NCBI GenBank assembly: GCA_017559045.1
Contig: JAFYTB010000151.1
Span: forward strand, 1-15,461
DNA length: 15,461 bases
Direction: 5' to 3'
Origin: Eggerthellaceae bacterium
GTDB taxonomy: Bacteria; Actinomycetota; Coriobacteriia; Coriobacteriales; Eggerthellaceae
Shown here one piece after another: positions 6,340 to 13,755 of the stretch; positions within the stretch are counted from its first letter, which is position 1; the number at the start of each line of letters is the position of its first letter. The position numbers were made by a program, and so were the translations under genes. The notes beneath the pieces are model-generated. The model had not been told where the DNA came from and ran no database searches. It worked only from the letters and a program-made list of their open reading frames with translations.

Positions 6340-8187
6340 TTACGAGGGTCCTCCGTTGTACTTCAGGCAGAGCATGGTGATGTCGTCAAACTGGGGCGCA
6401 TCTCCGACAAATGCCTGCACGTCGTCAACTACGGACGTGCAGATTGCCTCGGGATCCGAATCCATGTTCTTAAGGGTCTCGAGAAGGCGTGCCTCACTGT
6501 ACATGGCATTATCGGAATTCGTTGCTTCGGTCACGCCGTCGGTGTACAGGTAAAGAACATCGCCCGGATTAAGCTGGAGCTCGCCGCGGCGGTAACGAAT
6601 GCCCTCCATGCCAGCCAGTACCAATCCAGAGCGGAAGCTTGCGTAGTCGCATTCTCCATTGGCTCGTTTGACGATGGGGTGGCCGTGGCCAGCGTTCGCA
6701 AAGGAGACCATGCCCGTTCTGGTATTTAGATAGCCCATCCACACGGTGACGAACATGTCGGCATCGTTGCCTTCGCAAAGTTTGTTGTTTGCCTGGGTGA
6801 GCACCTCTTCGACCGTCATGTGCGATTCGGCGTAGCTTTTCAGCAGAGTTTTCGACGTCATCATGAACATTGCCGCGGGAATGCCCTTACCCGAGACGTC
6901 GGCAATCAGGAATGCCAGCACCTCTTCATCTACGAAATAGAAGTCGTAGAAGTCTCCGCCTACTTCCTTGGCAGTGTGCATGGTCGCCCAAATATCGAAC
7001 TCCTTGCGGTGCGGGTAGGGAGGAAACACGGAGGGTAGGGCGGAATGCTGGATGGCATTTGCGAACTGGAGCTCGGCATCGATGCGCGTTTCCGCATCCG
7101 TGATATAGCGCTTCAGGGTGTCGACGGTGGAGTTGATGTCGTCGGACAGCGAAGAGAACTCTTCGTGCGAGCGCACGTCCACAACGACATCGAGATCGCC
7201 GTCGGCGATTTGCGAGAGGGCTCCATTCACCTTGCGGATGTTATCGACCACCAGGCGCCTTACGAGCACGTAGATAACTGCGAACAGCGCGAGGAAGACG
7301 ATCACTTCAACGGCGGTCGTAATGCCGATTGAGACATTTCGGGAGACAACCGTCTCGCTTGCGGGCATCACGGCAGTGATGTAGTAGCCTTCCGCTTTAA
7401 CGACCTTGCAATAGCAGGGCTCGCCGTAGACCGTTGCCTCGAAGATATCGTCGCCGGAATGGGTAATGAGATCGAGATCGAGGCCCGTCACGGGAAGCGG
7501 CTGGCCTTCGTTTTCCTGTTGGTCGCTGACGATGTTGCCGGACTCGTCAGCAATGATGACGCAGCCGCCTTCTCCGACGTGGCGATTCCTCGTGACGCCG
7601 ATGACTTGGCTGGCAATGTCGCGTTGGAATCGTTCGGAGTCGTAACCGACTTGGACAAAGCCACCGTCGTTTAAGGCAACGCCAGCGTATTTTCGCGACA
7701 GGTTAGCGTCATGCGAGGTCGGCTGATAGCTCTGTACGTAGGTGTTGAGTCCGTTAAGTATCCGCAGGAATTCGGCCGACTGTTCGCCGTCTGCCATGTT
7801 GTATCCGAGGAAGTCTTCATGGGTGGTGGCGATGATGATGCCGTTTTCGTCTATGACGTTGATTTCGGAAACGTCGAACTTATTAAGAAGCTCACCCAGA
7901 TATGCGCTGTCCACTTCGGGGGCGTCGTTGACGACCGCGGCAACCTCGCCCGTGAGTGCCAGCAGGTTTTCGTCGGAGGCGTCGATGACGTCCTGTCGAA
8001 CGTCGGAAATATTCAGCTCGAGCAAGTCCATGGCGCTTTGCTTCGAGAGATTCGTCTGAATGCTCCAAAGAGCGAACACGGTGAACAGGAAGGCGATCAC
8101 GACGACGACCAGCAGCCATTTCTGGAAGGACTGCGTAATCTTCTGCCCTTTACGAATTGCGCCGCCCGATTCCGGCTTCATGTTCAT
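6340..8187 (-). CDS. Membrane-bound Cache-HAMP-PP2C (SpoIIE/RsbU-type) serine phosphatase
   Basis: A 615-residue sensor phosphatase. From the chosen start: transmembrane helix 1 at about 24-43, an extracytoplasmic Cache-like sensor at about 45-285 (NVIDENGIIIATTHEDFLG is typical), helix 2 at about 288-309, a HAMP region at about 310-362, and a PP2C/SpoIIE domain from about 395 to the end. Metal-binding motifs are GGDFYDF (410-416), ADVSGKG (429-435), NAGHGHP, YTDGVTEA and the terminal FDDIT. Such enzymes remove phosphate from a STAS antagonist, and a STAS/kinase pair is encoded divergently 122 nt away. The ATG at 8187 was chosen because AAAGGCGGG lies upstream and the hydrophilic N-terminus leads into helix 1; the longer in-frame ATG at 8241 adds 18 basic residues without support. 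The ligand is unknown. Confidence 0.93.
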   Translation of the reverse strand: MNMKPESGGAIRKGQKITQSFQKWLLVVVVIAFLFTVFALWSIQTNLSKQSAMDLLELNISDVRQDVIDASDENLLALTGEVAAVVNDAPEVDSAYLGELLNKFDVSEINVIDENGIIIATTHEDFLGYNMADGEQSAEFLRILNGLNTYVQSYQPTSHDANLSRKYAGVALNDGGFVQVGYDSERFQRDIASQVIGVTRNRHVGEGGCVIIADESGNIVSDQQENEGQPLPVTGLDLDLITHSGDDIFEATVYGEPCYCKVVKAEGYYITAVMPASETVVSRNVSIGITTAVEVIVFLALFAVIYVLVRRLVVDNIRKVNGALSQIADGDLDVVVDVRSHEEFSSLSDDINSTVDTLKRYITDAETRIDAELQFANAIQHSALPSVFPPYPHRKEFDIWATMHTAKEVGGDFYDFYFVDEEVLAFLIADVSGKGIPAAMFMMTSKTLLKSYAESHMTVEEVLTQANNKLCEGNDADMFVTVWMGYLNTRTGMVSFANAGHGHPIVKRANGECDYASFRSGLVLAGMEGIRYRRGELQLNPGDVLYLYTDGVTEATNSDNAMYSEARLLETLKNMDSDPEAICTSVVDDVQAFVGDAPQFDDITMLCLKYNGGPS

Positions 8188-8309
8188 TGGTATCCCGCCT
8201 TTGAGCAGGCGGCTTCTCCAAACCACCCGCGCTCTCTGCAAAACGTGCCTCGATAATCCTGTATCCTAGCATAAAGCCAATTCGTGGCCGTAACCCATGG
8301 GAGGTAAAT
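8188..8309. promoter_or_regulatory. Divergent intergenic region between phosphatase and STAS operon
   Basis: This 122-nt space must hold promoters for both directions. It has an AT-richer core (about 8250-8285, with TATCCT and AGCATAAAG), but I could not define a convincing -35/-10 pair on either strand. The far end carries the GGGAGG ribosome site of the STAS gene. Confidence 0.4.
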
Positions 8310-8606
8310 GTGAAGGTTGAAAGGACCATTGAGGGCGGGTGCGTCACTCTGAGCATCGCGGGTCGTGTGGACACCGCTACTGTCTCTAAGCTGGAGGACC
8401 CCCTGAACGAGTGTCTCGCTGATGCAAAGGTTCTCGTATTCGATTGCTCCGAGCTCGAGTATGTCTCTTCGGTTGGCCTTCGAGTGTTTCTCAAGGCGCA
8501 GAAGGCGATGAACCTTCAGGGTGAGATGAAGCTCATTCATGTGAACGAGACCGTGATGGAGATTCTCGACATCACCGGCTTCACTGACATCCTCACCATT
8601 GAGTAA
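8310..8606 (+). CDS. STAS-domain anti-sigma-factor antagonist (RsbV/SpoIIAA-like)
   Basis: A 98-residue single STAS domain. The phosphorylation-loop pattern DCSELEYVSSVGLRVF is typical of antagonists; by alignment to SpoIIAA/RsbV the phospho-acceptor would be Ser54 (second S of VSSVGL). In partner switching the unphosphorylated form binds the kinase/anti-sigma protein, the kinase phosphorylates it, and a PP2C enzyme reverses this. GTG start at 8310 with GGGAGG 5 nt upstream; an ATG two bases earlier is out of frame and immediately followed by a stop. The kinase gene follows after 32 nt, and the phosphatase gene is divergent. Confidence 0.94.
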   Translation: MKVERTIEGGCVTLSIAGRVDTATVSKLEDPLNECLADAKVLVFDCSELEYVSSVGLRVFLKAQKAMNLQGEMKLIHVNETVMEILDITGFTDILTIE

Positions 8607-8638
8607 GCGCAACATTTGCTTGCAAGGAGCGTTCTCCT

Positions 8639-9091
8639 ATGAGCGAAACAGGCATTAACGACGGCATGTTTGGCATGTCGATCGAACTTGAGCCGACTCC
8701 TGAATCAGTTGTTTCCGCTGCGGACTTTGTGGAGGAGTGGCTTGACGCTCGTGCGGTGCCCATTAAGCCGAAAGCAAGGTTGATGGTTGCCGTCGATGAA
8801 ATTTATTCCAATATCGTTCGCTGCAGTGCCGCCACCAGGGCGGAGCTTTCTGTGGCGAAAAAAGACGGGGACGTGGTTCTGACGTTCCGAGATAACGGCA
8901 CGCCTTTCAATCCCCTTGAGTTAGAGGATCCCGACATTGCTGCTCCTGCCGAAGAGAGAGCCTTGGGCGGACTCGGTATTTTCATTGTGAAGAAGACGAT
9001 GGATGACGTTCGCTACGAGCAGGTGGAGGGCGACAACGTGTTGACGCTCGTTTTAGGCGTGTGGCGCGAGCCTGCCGAGGTGGATGCATGA
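8639..9091 (+). CDS. RsbW/SpoIIAB-like ATP-binding serine kinase (anti-sigma-type)
   Basis: A 150-residue GHKL-fold ATPase (HATPase_c_2). The N box is VDEIYSNIV (Glu54, Asn58), the G1 box FRDNGTPFNP (Asp85-Asn86-Gly87), and the G2 box LGGLGIFIVKK (109-119). These residues bind ATP-Mg in the family, which phosphorylates STAS antagonists and usually sequesters a sigma factor. AAGGAG lies 9 nt before the ATG. Its last codons overlap the next gene by 4 nt (ATGA), so the two are probably translationally coupled. No sigma factor gene is nearby, so the client may be encoded elsewhere or may not be a sigma factor. Confidence 0.93.
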   Translation: MSETGINDGMFGMSIELEPTPESVVSAADFVEEWLDARAVPIKPKARLMVAVDEIYSNIVRCSAATRAELSVAKKDGDVVLTFRDNGTPFNPLELEDPDIAAPAEERALGGLGIFIVKKTMDDVRYEQVEGDNVLTLVLGVWREPAEVDA

Positions 9092-10047
9092 GTGGCAAGA
9101 TCAGTCGGTTTGCCGATGATGGCTGGGCAGTTTGGATAGAAGGCGACGACACCAGCACCTTCTACCTTGATGAGTGGGTTAATCCAAACGGGAAGAGCTA
9201 CGTTGATGTTGCCGTCAACATTCGCGACATCGATGACACCCACGGTATCTTCGTCTACGTTCCCTTCCCTGTAGAGAAGGACGAGATTGAGGACATCTCG
9301 ACCAACTTGGGCGATCCGAACATCTTCCATGCCGTTTTCAGTTCTACCGGCATGGTTGACCTTTGGAAGAATAGGTGCACTTCCGCGATTGCCTACCATG
9401 GACGCGTTGTCGATTTGGTGCACATTTCCGAGCTCGAGGTTGGCGTGCGTCGAGTTTCCTCGGGTACGCTCATTTCGTTGTCGATCGACGATTTCGCTGA
9501 ATGCCTCGATGGTGACGAGATCTATATCTTCTTCCGCATTCCGCATAAGTCTCTCGATGAGGTGTTTGTCCCTGCGGCTTCTGCGGCCAGCTTGTTGACC
9601 AGGTTGAAGAGCCTTTTCGTCAGCCCCATAGTTCTCGAAAGATACGGCTGCTCCGTGCGCGTTAACGAAGTTCGCATGCTTCCGCCCGAGATTGCGAAAA
9701 CGGGTATGCTTCATCGCCAGAAGCTCAACTTGGCATCGGTGAGCATCCACCTCAAAGAGGATTATCAAATTCGAGACGCAAACTGCCATCGAGTCCATAG
9801 GCTCGAGAAGGATCTGTACAGGGATCACGCGCCTCAGGGTTTCGATCTTGATGACGTCATCGTCTACCACTGGCAGCAGGCGCGTGAGATCAATCTGCGA
9901 GGCTGCTTCAACTTCTACTTCGACATTCATCGTGAGAAGGTCAGTGGAGGAAGCATCCTTATATACAGTTTGGCGTTGCTTGCTATGGGCATTGTCGGCA
10001 ACGCTGTCTATGACGGTCTTGTCTATCTCCTTAAGACGATGCTCTAG
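9088..10047 (+). CDS. Unrecognised protein with single C-terminal membrane helix, coupled to the RsbW-like kinase
   Basis: 319 residues, no family recognised. The bulk (1 to about 285) is soluble-looking and mixed alpha/beta, rich in acidic and aromatic residues, with no signal peptide. Residues about 288-308 (from GGSILIYSLALLAMGIVGN) form one hydrophobic segment followed by a short tail ending KTML, which suggests a tail-anchored protein with its main domain in the cytoplasm. Two halves are discernible: one to about 160 ending in a strand-rich stretch (DGDEIYIFFRIP), and a second (about 175-280) with VLERYGCSVRVNEVRMLPP. The start at 9088 gives ATGA overlap with the kinase stop; an in-frame ATG at 9061 lies deep inside the kinase and is unlikely. 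Position as third gene of a partner-switching operon suggests a partner, regulator or output. Function is unknown. Confidence 0.85.
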   Translation: MSGKISRFADDGWAVWIEGDDTSTFYLDEWVNPNGKSYVDVAVNIRDIDDTHGIFVYVPFPVEKDEIEDISTNLGDPNIFHAVFSSTGMVDLWKNRCTSAIAYHGRVVDLVHISELEVGVRRVSSGTLISLSIDDFAECLDGDEIYIFFRIPHKSLDEVFVPAASAASLLTRLKSLFVSPIVLERYGCSVRVNEVRMLPPEIAKTGMLHRQKLNLASVSIHLKEDYQIRDANCHRVHRLEKDLYRDHAPQGFDLDDVIVYHWQQAREINLRGCFNFYFDIHREKVSGGSILIYSLALLAMGIVGNAVYDGLVYLLKTML

Positions 10048-10086
10048 TTGGGCTTAGAAACTCGCTGGTTCCTTGTCGGAATGCAA

Positions 10087-10122
10087 AGCGCCCGCCGAAT
10101 CCTTTTGGACGCGGCGGGCGCT
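10087..10122. terminator. GC-rich bidirectional hairpin terminator
   Basis: AGCGCCCGCCG (10087-10097) pairs perfectly with CGGCGGGCGCT (10112-10122), 11 bp, with a 14-nt loop that can add a small TCC/GGA stem. It lies 39 nt after the tail-anchored protein gene and 38 nt after the minus-strand amidohydrolase gene. The minus-strand tail is TTTGCATT; on the plus strand a GT run precedes a T5 tract about 15 nt away, so neither U-tract is ideal. Confidence 0.75.
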
Positions 10123-10160
10123 GTGTGTGTGTCTGCTTTTTACGAGGGGCGATAGGCTTT

Positions 10161-10955
10161 TTACGCGACGGTGAATCCAAGGTAGCGTTCGCAGTTGCGA
10201 TAGAGCAGTTTCTCGAGATCCTCTTCGTCGTAGCCAAGCTTCATGATGCGATCGAGCTCGGTGATGGGGCTCCACATGGGGAAGTCGCTGCCGAACATGA
10301 CGCGGTCGGTGCCATAGGCGTCGACAAGTTCGCGCGTGCGGCGCGGGCCCAGGTATTCCATGGAGCTGCATGCGTCGACGAAGCAACGCTCGAGCTCAAG
10401 CAGTTCGAAAGCGTAGTCGTATACCGACCAACCGCCAAAGTGTGCGGCGTTCACGACAAGGTCGGGGAATGCCTTCAGGACTTCCTTCAGACGACGCGGA
10501 TGGGAATAGTCGTAGCGGTAATCGCCGGTGTGGAGCATGAGCGGAATGCGTCCCTCAATGATCTCGTAGATGTTCATGAGGCGCGGGTCGTCGAGATTGA
10601 CTCCCTGGGTGTCGGGATGAAGCTTCAAGCCCTTGAGTCCCAGCTCGATAGCGCGATTGATCTCGCGCTCGGGATCTTCGTAGTCCTGATGCATGGTGGC
10701 GAAACCAATGAAGTTGGGATGGGCTTCGCATTCTGCGGCGATGAAGGAGTTGATGGTCTCGACCGTAGCCGGCTTTGTTGCAACTGAGCACACGACATGA
10801 TGGGTGATGGGCGATTCCTTGCAGATTTCGAGAAGCCTGGTCGAGGTAGCCTCAAGCGTATGCATCGGGATGTTGTAGAAGTCTCCAACGCTGCTAGCAG
10901 CGCGTGCGGCGATCTTTTCCGGATAGATATGGCAATGGCAATCGATGATGGTCAT
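10161..10955 (-). CDS. Amidohydrolase-2 family metal-dependent hydrolase/decarboxylase
   Basis: A 264-residue TIM-barrel enzyme. The metal ligands typical of the family are present: DCHCH at the N-terminus (His7, His9), LKLHP (Lys111, His113), LMLHTG (His142), NAAHFGG (His172) and FGSDFP with Asp224. This family includes ACMSD-like and gamma-resorcylate-type decarboxylases as well as TIM-barrel hydrolases; the substrate cannot be predicted from the sequence. There is no signal peptide, so it is cytoplasmic. The ribosome site is weak (AGAGAAAG). It lies 80 nt after the PF06541-like membrane gene on the same strand and ends at the shared terminator, so co-transcription is possible. Confidence 0.88.
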   Translation of the reverse strand: MTIIDCHCHIYPEKIAARAASSVGDFYNIPMHTLEATSTRLLEICKESPITHHVVCSVATKPATVETINSFIAAECEAHPNFIGFATMHQDYEDPEREINRAIELGLKGLKLHPDTQGVNLDDPRLMNIYEIIEGRIPLMLHTGDYRYDYSHPRRLKEVLKAFPDLVVNAAHFGGWSVYDYAFELLELERCFVDACSSMEYLGPRRTRELVDAYGTDRVMFGSDFPMWSPITELDRIMKLGYDEEDLEKLLYRNCERYLGFTVA

Positions 10956-11035
10956 GACGAGGCTTTCTCTTTCGAGGCGACATGCGCTAAGGGCGGCTTC
11001 TTCTGAGTGGGTTTTCTGAGCTCAGGATGCACGCT

Positions 11036-12226
11036 CTACACGCGGGCGGTTTCTTCGGGGTTGATGGTCATGCTCTGGAAGCGGTGTTCCATCCACTCGT
11101 CGTCGTAATGGTTAGCGCAGTAGCGCGTGATGGCGTTGTCGGGCTCGACGCCGGCCAGTCGTTCTGCCCAGCAGTCGAGTGCAACGAGTGTCATCACGCC
11201 ATTGCAGATCATGAAGGCTGCGGCGATGGTGGTGATGGAGTAGCGCCATTTCCACGGAATCATGTTGACGATCTTCAGCATGCGCGGAAGGCAGAAGCGG
11301 ATCCATACAACACCAAGGGTACCCCACATGCACATGAACATGAAGTTCGTTCGGCCGCCGATGCTCATAAAGGTACCGGTGTAGTCCCAAGCGGTTACAC
11401 CGAAGGCGACCTCCATGAACCAGCTGACAAAAAACTCGAAAGCACCGCCGATTACGGCGCTCACCAGAAAGATCATGATGAGGGAGCGGTCGTGGAAGCG
11501 GTTGAGCGCGATGGTCATGAGCACGGCGCCGAATCCGTAGATGGGGGAGAACTGACCCCACAGCAAACCGGTTCGGTTCTGGTATACGCCGGGTTCGACG
11601 ACGATCATGTGGTAGGCGACTTCGACTACGATGCCCAGCACGCAGCACACTACGAAGATCCAGAAGATGTTAAAGAAGTCGAGACGGATATATCCCTTGC
11701 CCGTTGAGTCGAGTCCGAGGGTTCCCTCTTCGACTTCAGTGCGCGTTTCCATCTTGCGCAGCTTGCGCTGAAGCTCGCGCTCCTCGGCGAGCGTGGGGTC
11801 AATATAAGAGAGCAGGGCGATTTCAGCGAGCAGCAAGATGCCGGGAACGATGAGGTAGCCCTTCATGCCGAACAGCATGACGAGGCACATCAGCGCAGCG
11901 ATGGTAAGTGCGATGAGGATTTCTGCGATGAGGCGCGCCTTGCGTCGGTTGTTGCGCAGAAGGCGGATGCCAAGGAAGACAAGCAGCACGACGATGGCCA
12001 GGGCGAGTGCGCCGAAGAGCGCGACTGCAATACGCGTGATGATGCTATAGCTGGCAAGTTCGCCACCCAGAAGGGCATCGGCGATGTCGTAGGAGACGAT
12101 GCCCGTGTTGGTGACGAGCGCGACTCCCGCTACTAGGCACAGGATGCCGAGGAGCTTGAGCGGCCAAGGAGTTTTGGCCAAGGTCACGTTCTCTTCCTCA
12201 AATGCGTTGATGGTCTTGTCGGCCAC
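11036..12226 (-). CDS. Polytopic membrane protein, PF06541-like ('putative ABC-transporter type IV')
   Basis: 396 residues with about nine predicted helices. The N-terminal part has four: about 22-42, 62-87, 96-118 and 122-142. A charged linker (about 144-180, EERELQRKLRKMETRTEVEE) may be a short coiled coil. The C-terminal part (about 185-355) has five more, with SPIYGFGAVLM, AFEFFVSWFMEVAFG, WDYTG and GGRTNFMFMCMWGTLG, the pattern of PF06541 proteins, whose function is not established despite the ABC-permease label. The N-terminal four-helix half goes beyond the usual short family members. The GTG start at 12226 is supported by AGGAG 6 nt upstream (AGGAGACCATC-GTG). No ATPase is adjacent. 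Confidence 0.75.
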   Translation of the reverse strand: MADKTINAFEEENVTLAKTPWPLKLLGILCLVAGVALVTNTGIVSYDIADALLGGELASYSIITRIAVALFGALALAIVVLLVFLGIRLLRNNRRKARLIAEILIALTIAALMCLVMLFGMKGYLIVPGILLLAEIALLSYIDPTLAEERELQRKLRKMETRTEVEEGTLGLDSTGKGYIRLDFFNIFWIFVVCCVLGIVVEVAYHMIVVEPGVYQNRTGLLWGQFSPIYGFGAVLMTIALNRFHDRSLIMIFLVSAVIGGAFEFFVSWFMEVAFGVTAWDYTGTFMSIGGRTNFMFMCMWGTLGVVWIRFCLPRMLKIVNMIPWKWRYSITTIAAAFMICNGVMTLVALDCWAERLAGVEPDNAITRYCANHYDDEWMEHRFQSMTINPEETARV

Positions 12227-12293
12227 GATGGTCTCCTATCGTGCTGCGGGCGATTTGCTTGCGCTGTTCGGTTTGCGTGCGTTGCGCTTCGAT

Positions 12294-12303
12294 AGCACGT
12301 GCT
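12294..12303. promoter_or_regulatory. Perfect 10-bp palindrome AGCACGTGCT, possible operator
   Basis: A perfect dyad located 68 nt upstream of the GTG start of the membrane protein gene, where a regulator could act. It overlaps the first copy of the TGCTGTGCTTT repeat. A palindrome of this length can arise by chance, so this is only a candidate. Confidence 0.3.
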
Positions 12304-12393
12304 GTGCTTTAGCCTGCACGCATTGTTCGCTAGCCGTTTCGTTTTTCGTATCGGGAAATTGTACGACGGCTTTGGGCTGAGTTGCTGTGCTTT
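12300..12393. repeat. 11-bp direct repeat pair TGCTGTGCTTT
   Basis: Identical copies at 12300-12310 and 12383-12393 (AAAGCACAGCA on the minus strand), 83 nt apart start to start, both in the presumed promoter region of the minus-strand membrane protein gene. Possibly paired binding sites. Confidence 0.5.
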
Positions 12394-12462
12394 CCTTGTT
12401 AAGAAGTTGTGGTGTACGGATTGGTTGCGTTTGGTGCGTAGATCGGCGGCATCGTTCGTCCA

Positions 12463-12510
12463 AGAGAAAACAAAAGAGCGGGCGCATCTTGTTGGATGCA
12501 CCCGCTCTTT
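12463..12510 (-). terminator. Rho-independent terminator of the ABC importer operon
   Basis: On the minus strand AAAGAGCGGG (12510 down to 12501) pairs with CCCGCTCTTT (12482 down to 12473). After one mismatch a further 5 bp (GATGC/GCATC type) continue to a 6-nt loop. The stem is followed by TTTTGTTTTC on the minus strand (stem end included), a classic U-tract. It lies 67 nt downstream of the binding-protein stop. Confidence 0.93.
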
Positions 12511-12577
12511 GCGGTGACGCTTATGAGGCGCTAGCCGAATGCCGCCGATGGACGAGCATCGGCAAGAAGCTCATTTG

Positions 12578-13684
12578 TTAGAGCTTAGGGGTTGCGCCAG
12601 CGACGAGCTCGTCGTACTCAGCCTGGGTAAGCTCGTATCCGTAGAAGAGCTTGTAGTACTCGGTGACAACTTCCTGCAGATCGTTGCCATAGGCCTGCGG
12701 ATAGCAGATGCGCGGCAGCCACTGGACGCCGAGGATCTGATTGACGGTCGGCGGGTTGTGGAGCCAAGAGTAGGGCTCGCTGGGGACCTCGTAGTAGTTG
12801 CCGGAGTCGATGGCTGCAATGCCCTGCCATGCTTCGATATCAGCAACGGTGGAGTAGATGCTGTTGGGTCCGAAGACGATCAGCTCGGGGTTCCACAGAG
12901 CGATCTGCTCGAGGCTGGATTCCATGCCCTGGCCGCTGCCCTTGGCGCCTTCAACGACACCGAGGTTGTTAGCGACGAGGTCGACAACGCCGCTCTGGAA
13001 GGTGTTAGCGGGGATGATGTTGAGGCCTGCATCGCCGAGCAGGTAGAGCATGTTGACGCGCTCGTCCTCGGGGATGTTTGCCATGACGGACTCGGTCTCA
13101 GCGTAGGCAGCTGCGCAGTAGTCGGCAAGCTCCTTGCCGCGCTCGGGGAGGTTCAGCAGCTCGCCGAGCATGGTGTAGGCATTGTCGAAGGTCTCAAGAG
13201 AGGTCTCGATGAAGACAACGGGGATGCCGAGCTGCATCTGGAGGTTCTCGAGGTCCTCCTCAATGCCCTTCTTTGCTTCGCCCATGTCAATGATGACCTG
13301 CGGGTTTGCCGCAGCGACGGACTCCTTGTTGAAGTCGCCCTTCGAGTTGTAGTAGGAGCCGAGAACGGGAAGCTCAGCGAGCTCTTCGCCAAGGAACATC
13401 TTCTCATCTTCTGCCATGGTCTGGCACAGGCCGACCAACATGTCGGGAGCCATGGTGATGAGGACCTGCTCGGTGGTGGAGCTGAGGGCGGCGATTCGCT
13501 CTACGTTTGCGGGGATCTCCACCTCGCGGCCAAGCGAGTCGGTGAAGATGCGGACTTCTGCCTCTTCCGTCGGCTCGACGGGATCTTCCTGGCTGCCGCT
13601 GCAGCCGGTTGCGAAGATGACTCCACCCGCCAAAAGCGTTACTGCGAGCAGGCCTGCCATCAGGGTGCGCAACGATTTCTTCAT
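12578..13684 (-). CDS. Iron-complex/cobalamin-type ABC importer substrate-binding lipoprotein
   Basis: 368 residues of the periplasmic-binding-protein family used by siderophore, heme and cobalamin importers (PF01497). The N-terminus is a lipoprotein signal: KK, a hydrophobic stretch, then a lipobox-like ATGC with Cys28, though the -3 position is Ala rather than the usual Leu. The acidic linker SQEDPVEPTEEAEV is followed by the family-typical FTDSLGREVEIP (47-58) and ERIAALSSTTEQVL; near the end is PPTVNQILGVQWLPRICYP. AAAGGA lies about 8 nt before the ATG. It is the last gene after the ATPase (71-nt gap) and ends at a strong terminator. The ligand (ferric complex, heme or corrinoid) is not determined. 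Confidence 0.92.
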   Translation of the reverse strand: MKKSLRTLMAGLLAVTLLAGGVIFATGCSGSQEDPVEPTEEAEVRIFTDSLGREVEIPANVERIAALSSTTEQVLITMAPDMLVGLCQTMAEDEKMFLGEELAELPVLGSYYNSKGDFNKESVAAANPQVIIDMGEAKKGIEEDLENLQMQLGIPVVFIETSLETFDNAYTMLGELLNLPERGKELADYCAAAYAETESVMANIPEDERVNMLYLLGDAGLNIIPANTFQSGVVDLVANNLGVVEGAKGSGQGMESSLEQIALWNPELIVFGPNSIYSTVADIEAWQGIAAIDSGNYYEVPSEPYSWLHNPPTVNQILGVQWLPRICYPQAYGNDLQEVVTEYYKLFYGYELTQAEYDELVAGATPKL

Positions 13685-13755
13685 GCTGCTTCCTTTCGTT
13701 TGCTTTCTTGTATTACGGGGAAGTATTCGCGTTTCCTTTGCCTCTTACTTCTTGG

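Larger units (their letters stand above)
12227..12472. other. Gene-free stretch upstream of the PF06541-like gene
   Basis: About 245 nt between this gene's start and the terminator of the ABC operon. It must contain the minus-strand promoter, but I see no clear -35/-10 pair. It holds a 10-bp palindrome and an 11-bp direct repeat (listed separately). Open frames across it are short, basic and without ribosome sites, and one runs through the terminator hairpin, so I call no gene. Confidence 0.6.

Noticed and set aside
6248..6553. 101-codon plus-strand ORF spanning the 18-bp repeats
   Set aside because: No ribosome site, and most of it is antisense to the phosphatase gene's 3' end.
10121..10134. 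GT dinucleotide run after the terminator stem
   Set aside because: Only about five units; might be slippage-prone but nothing indicates a function.
12236..12487. 83-codon minus-strand ORF upstream of the PF06541-like gene
   Set aside because: Begins inside the terminator hairpin, basic and low complexity, no ribosome site.
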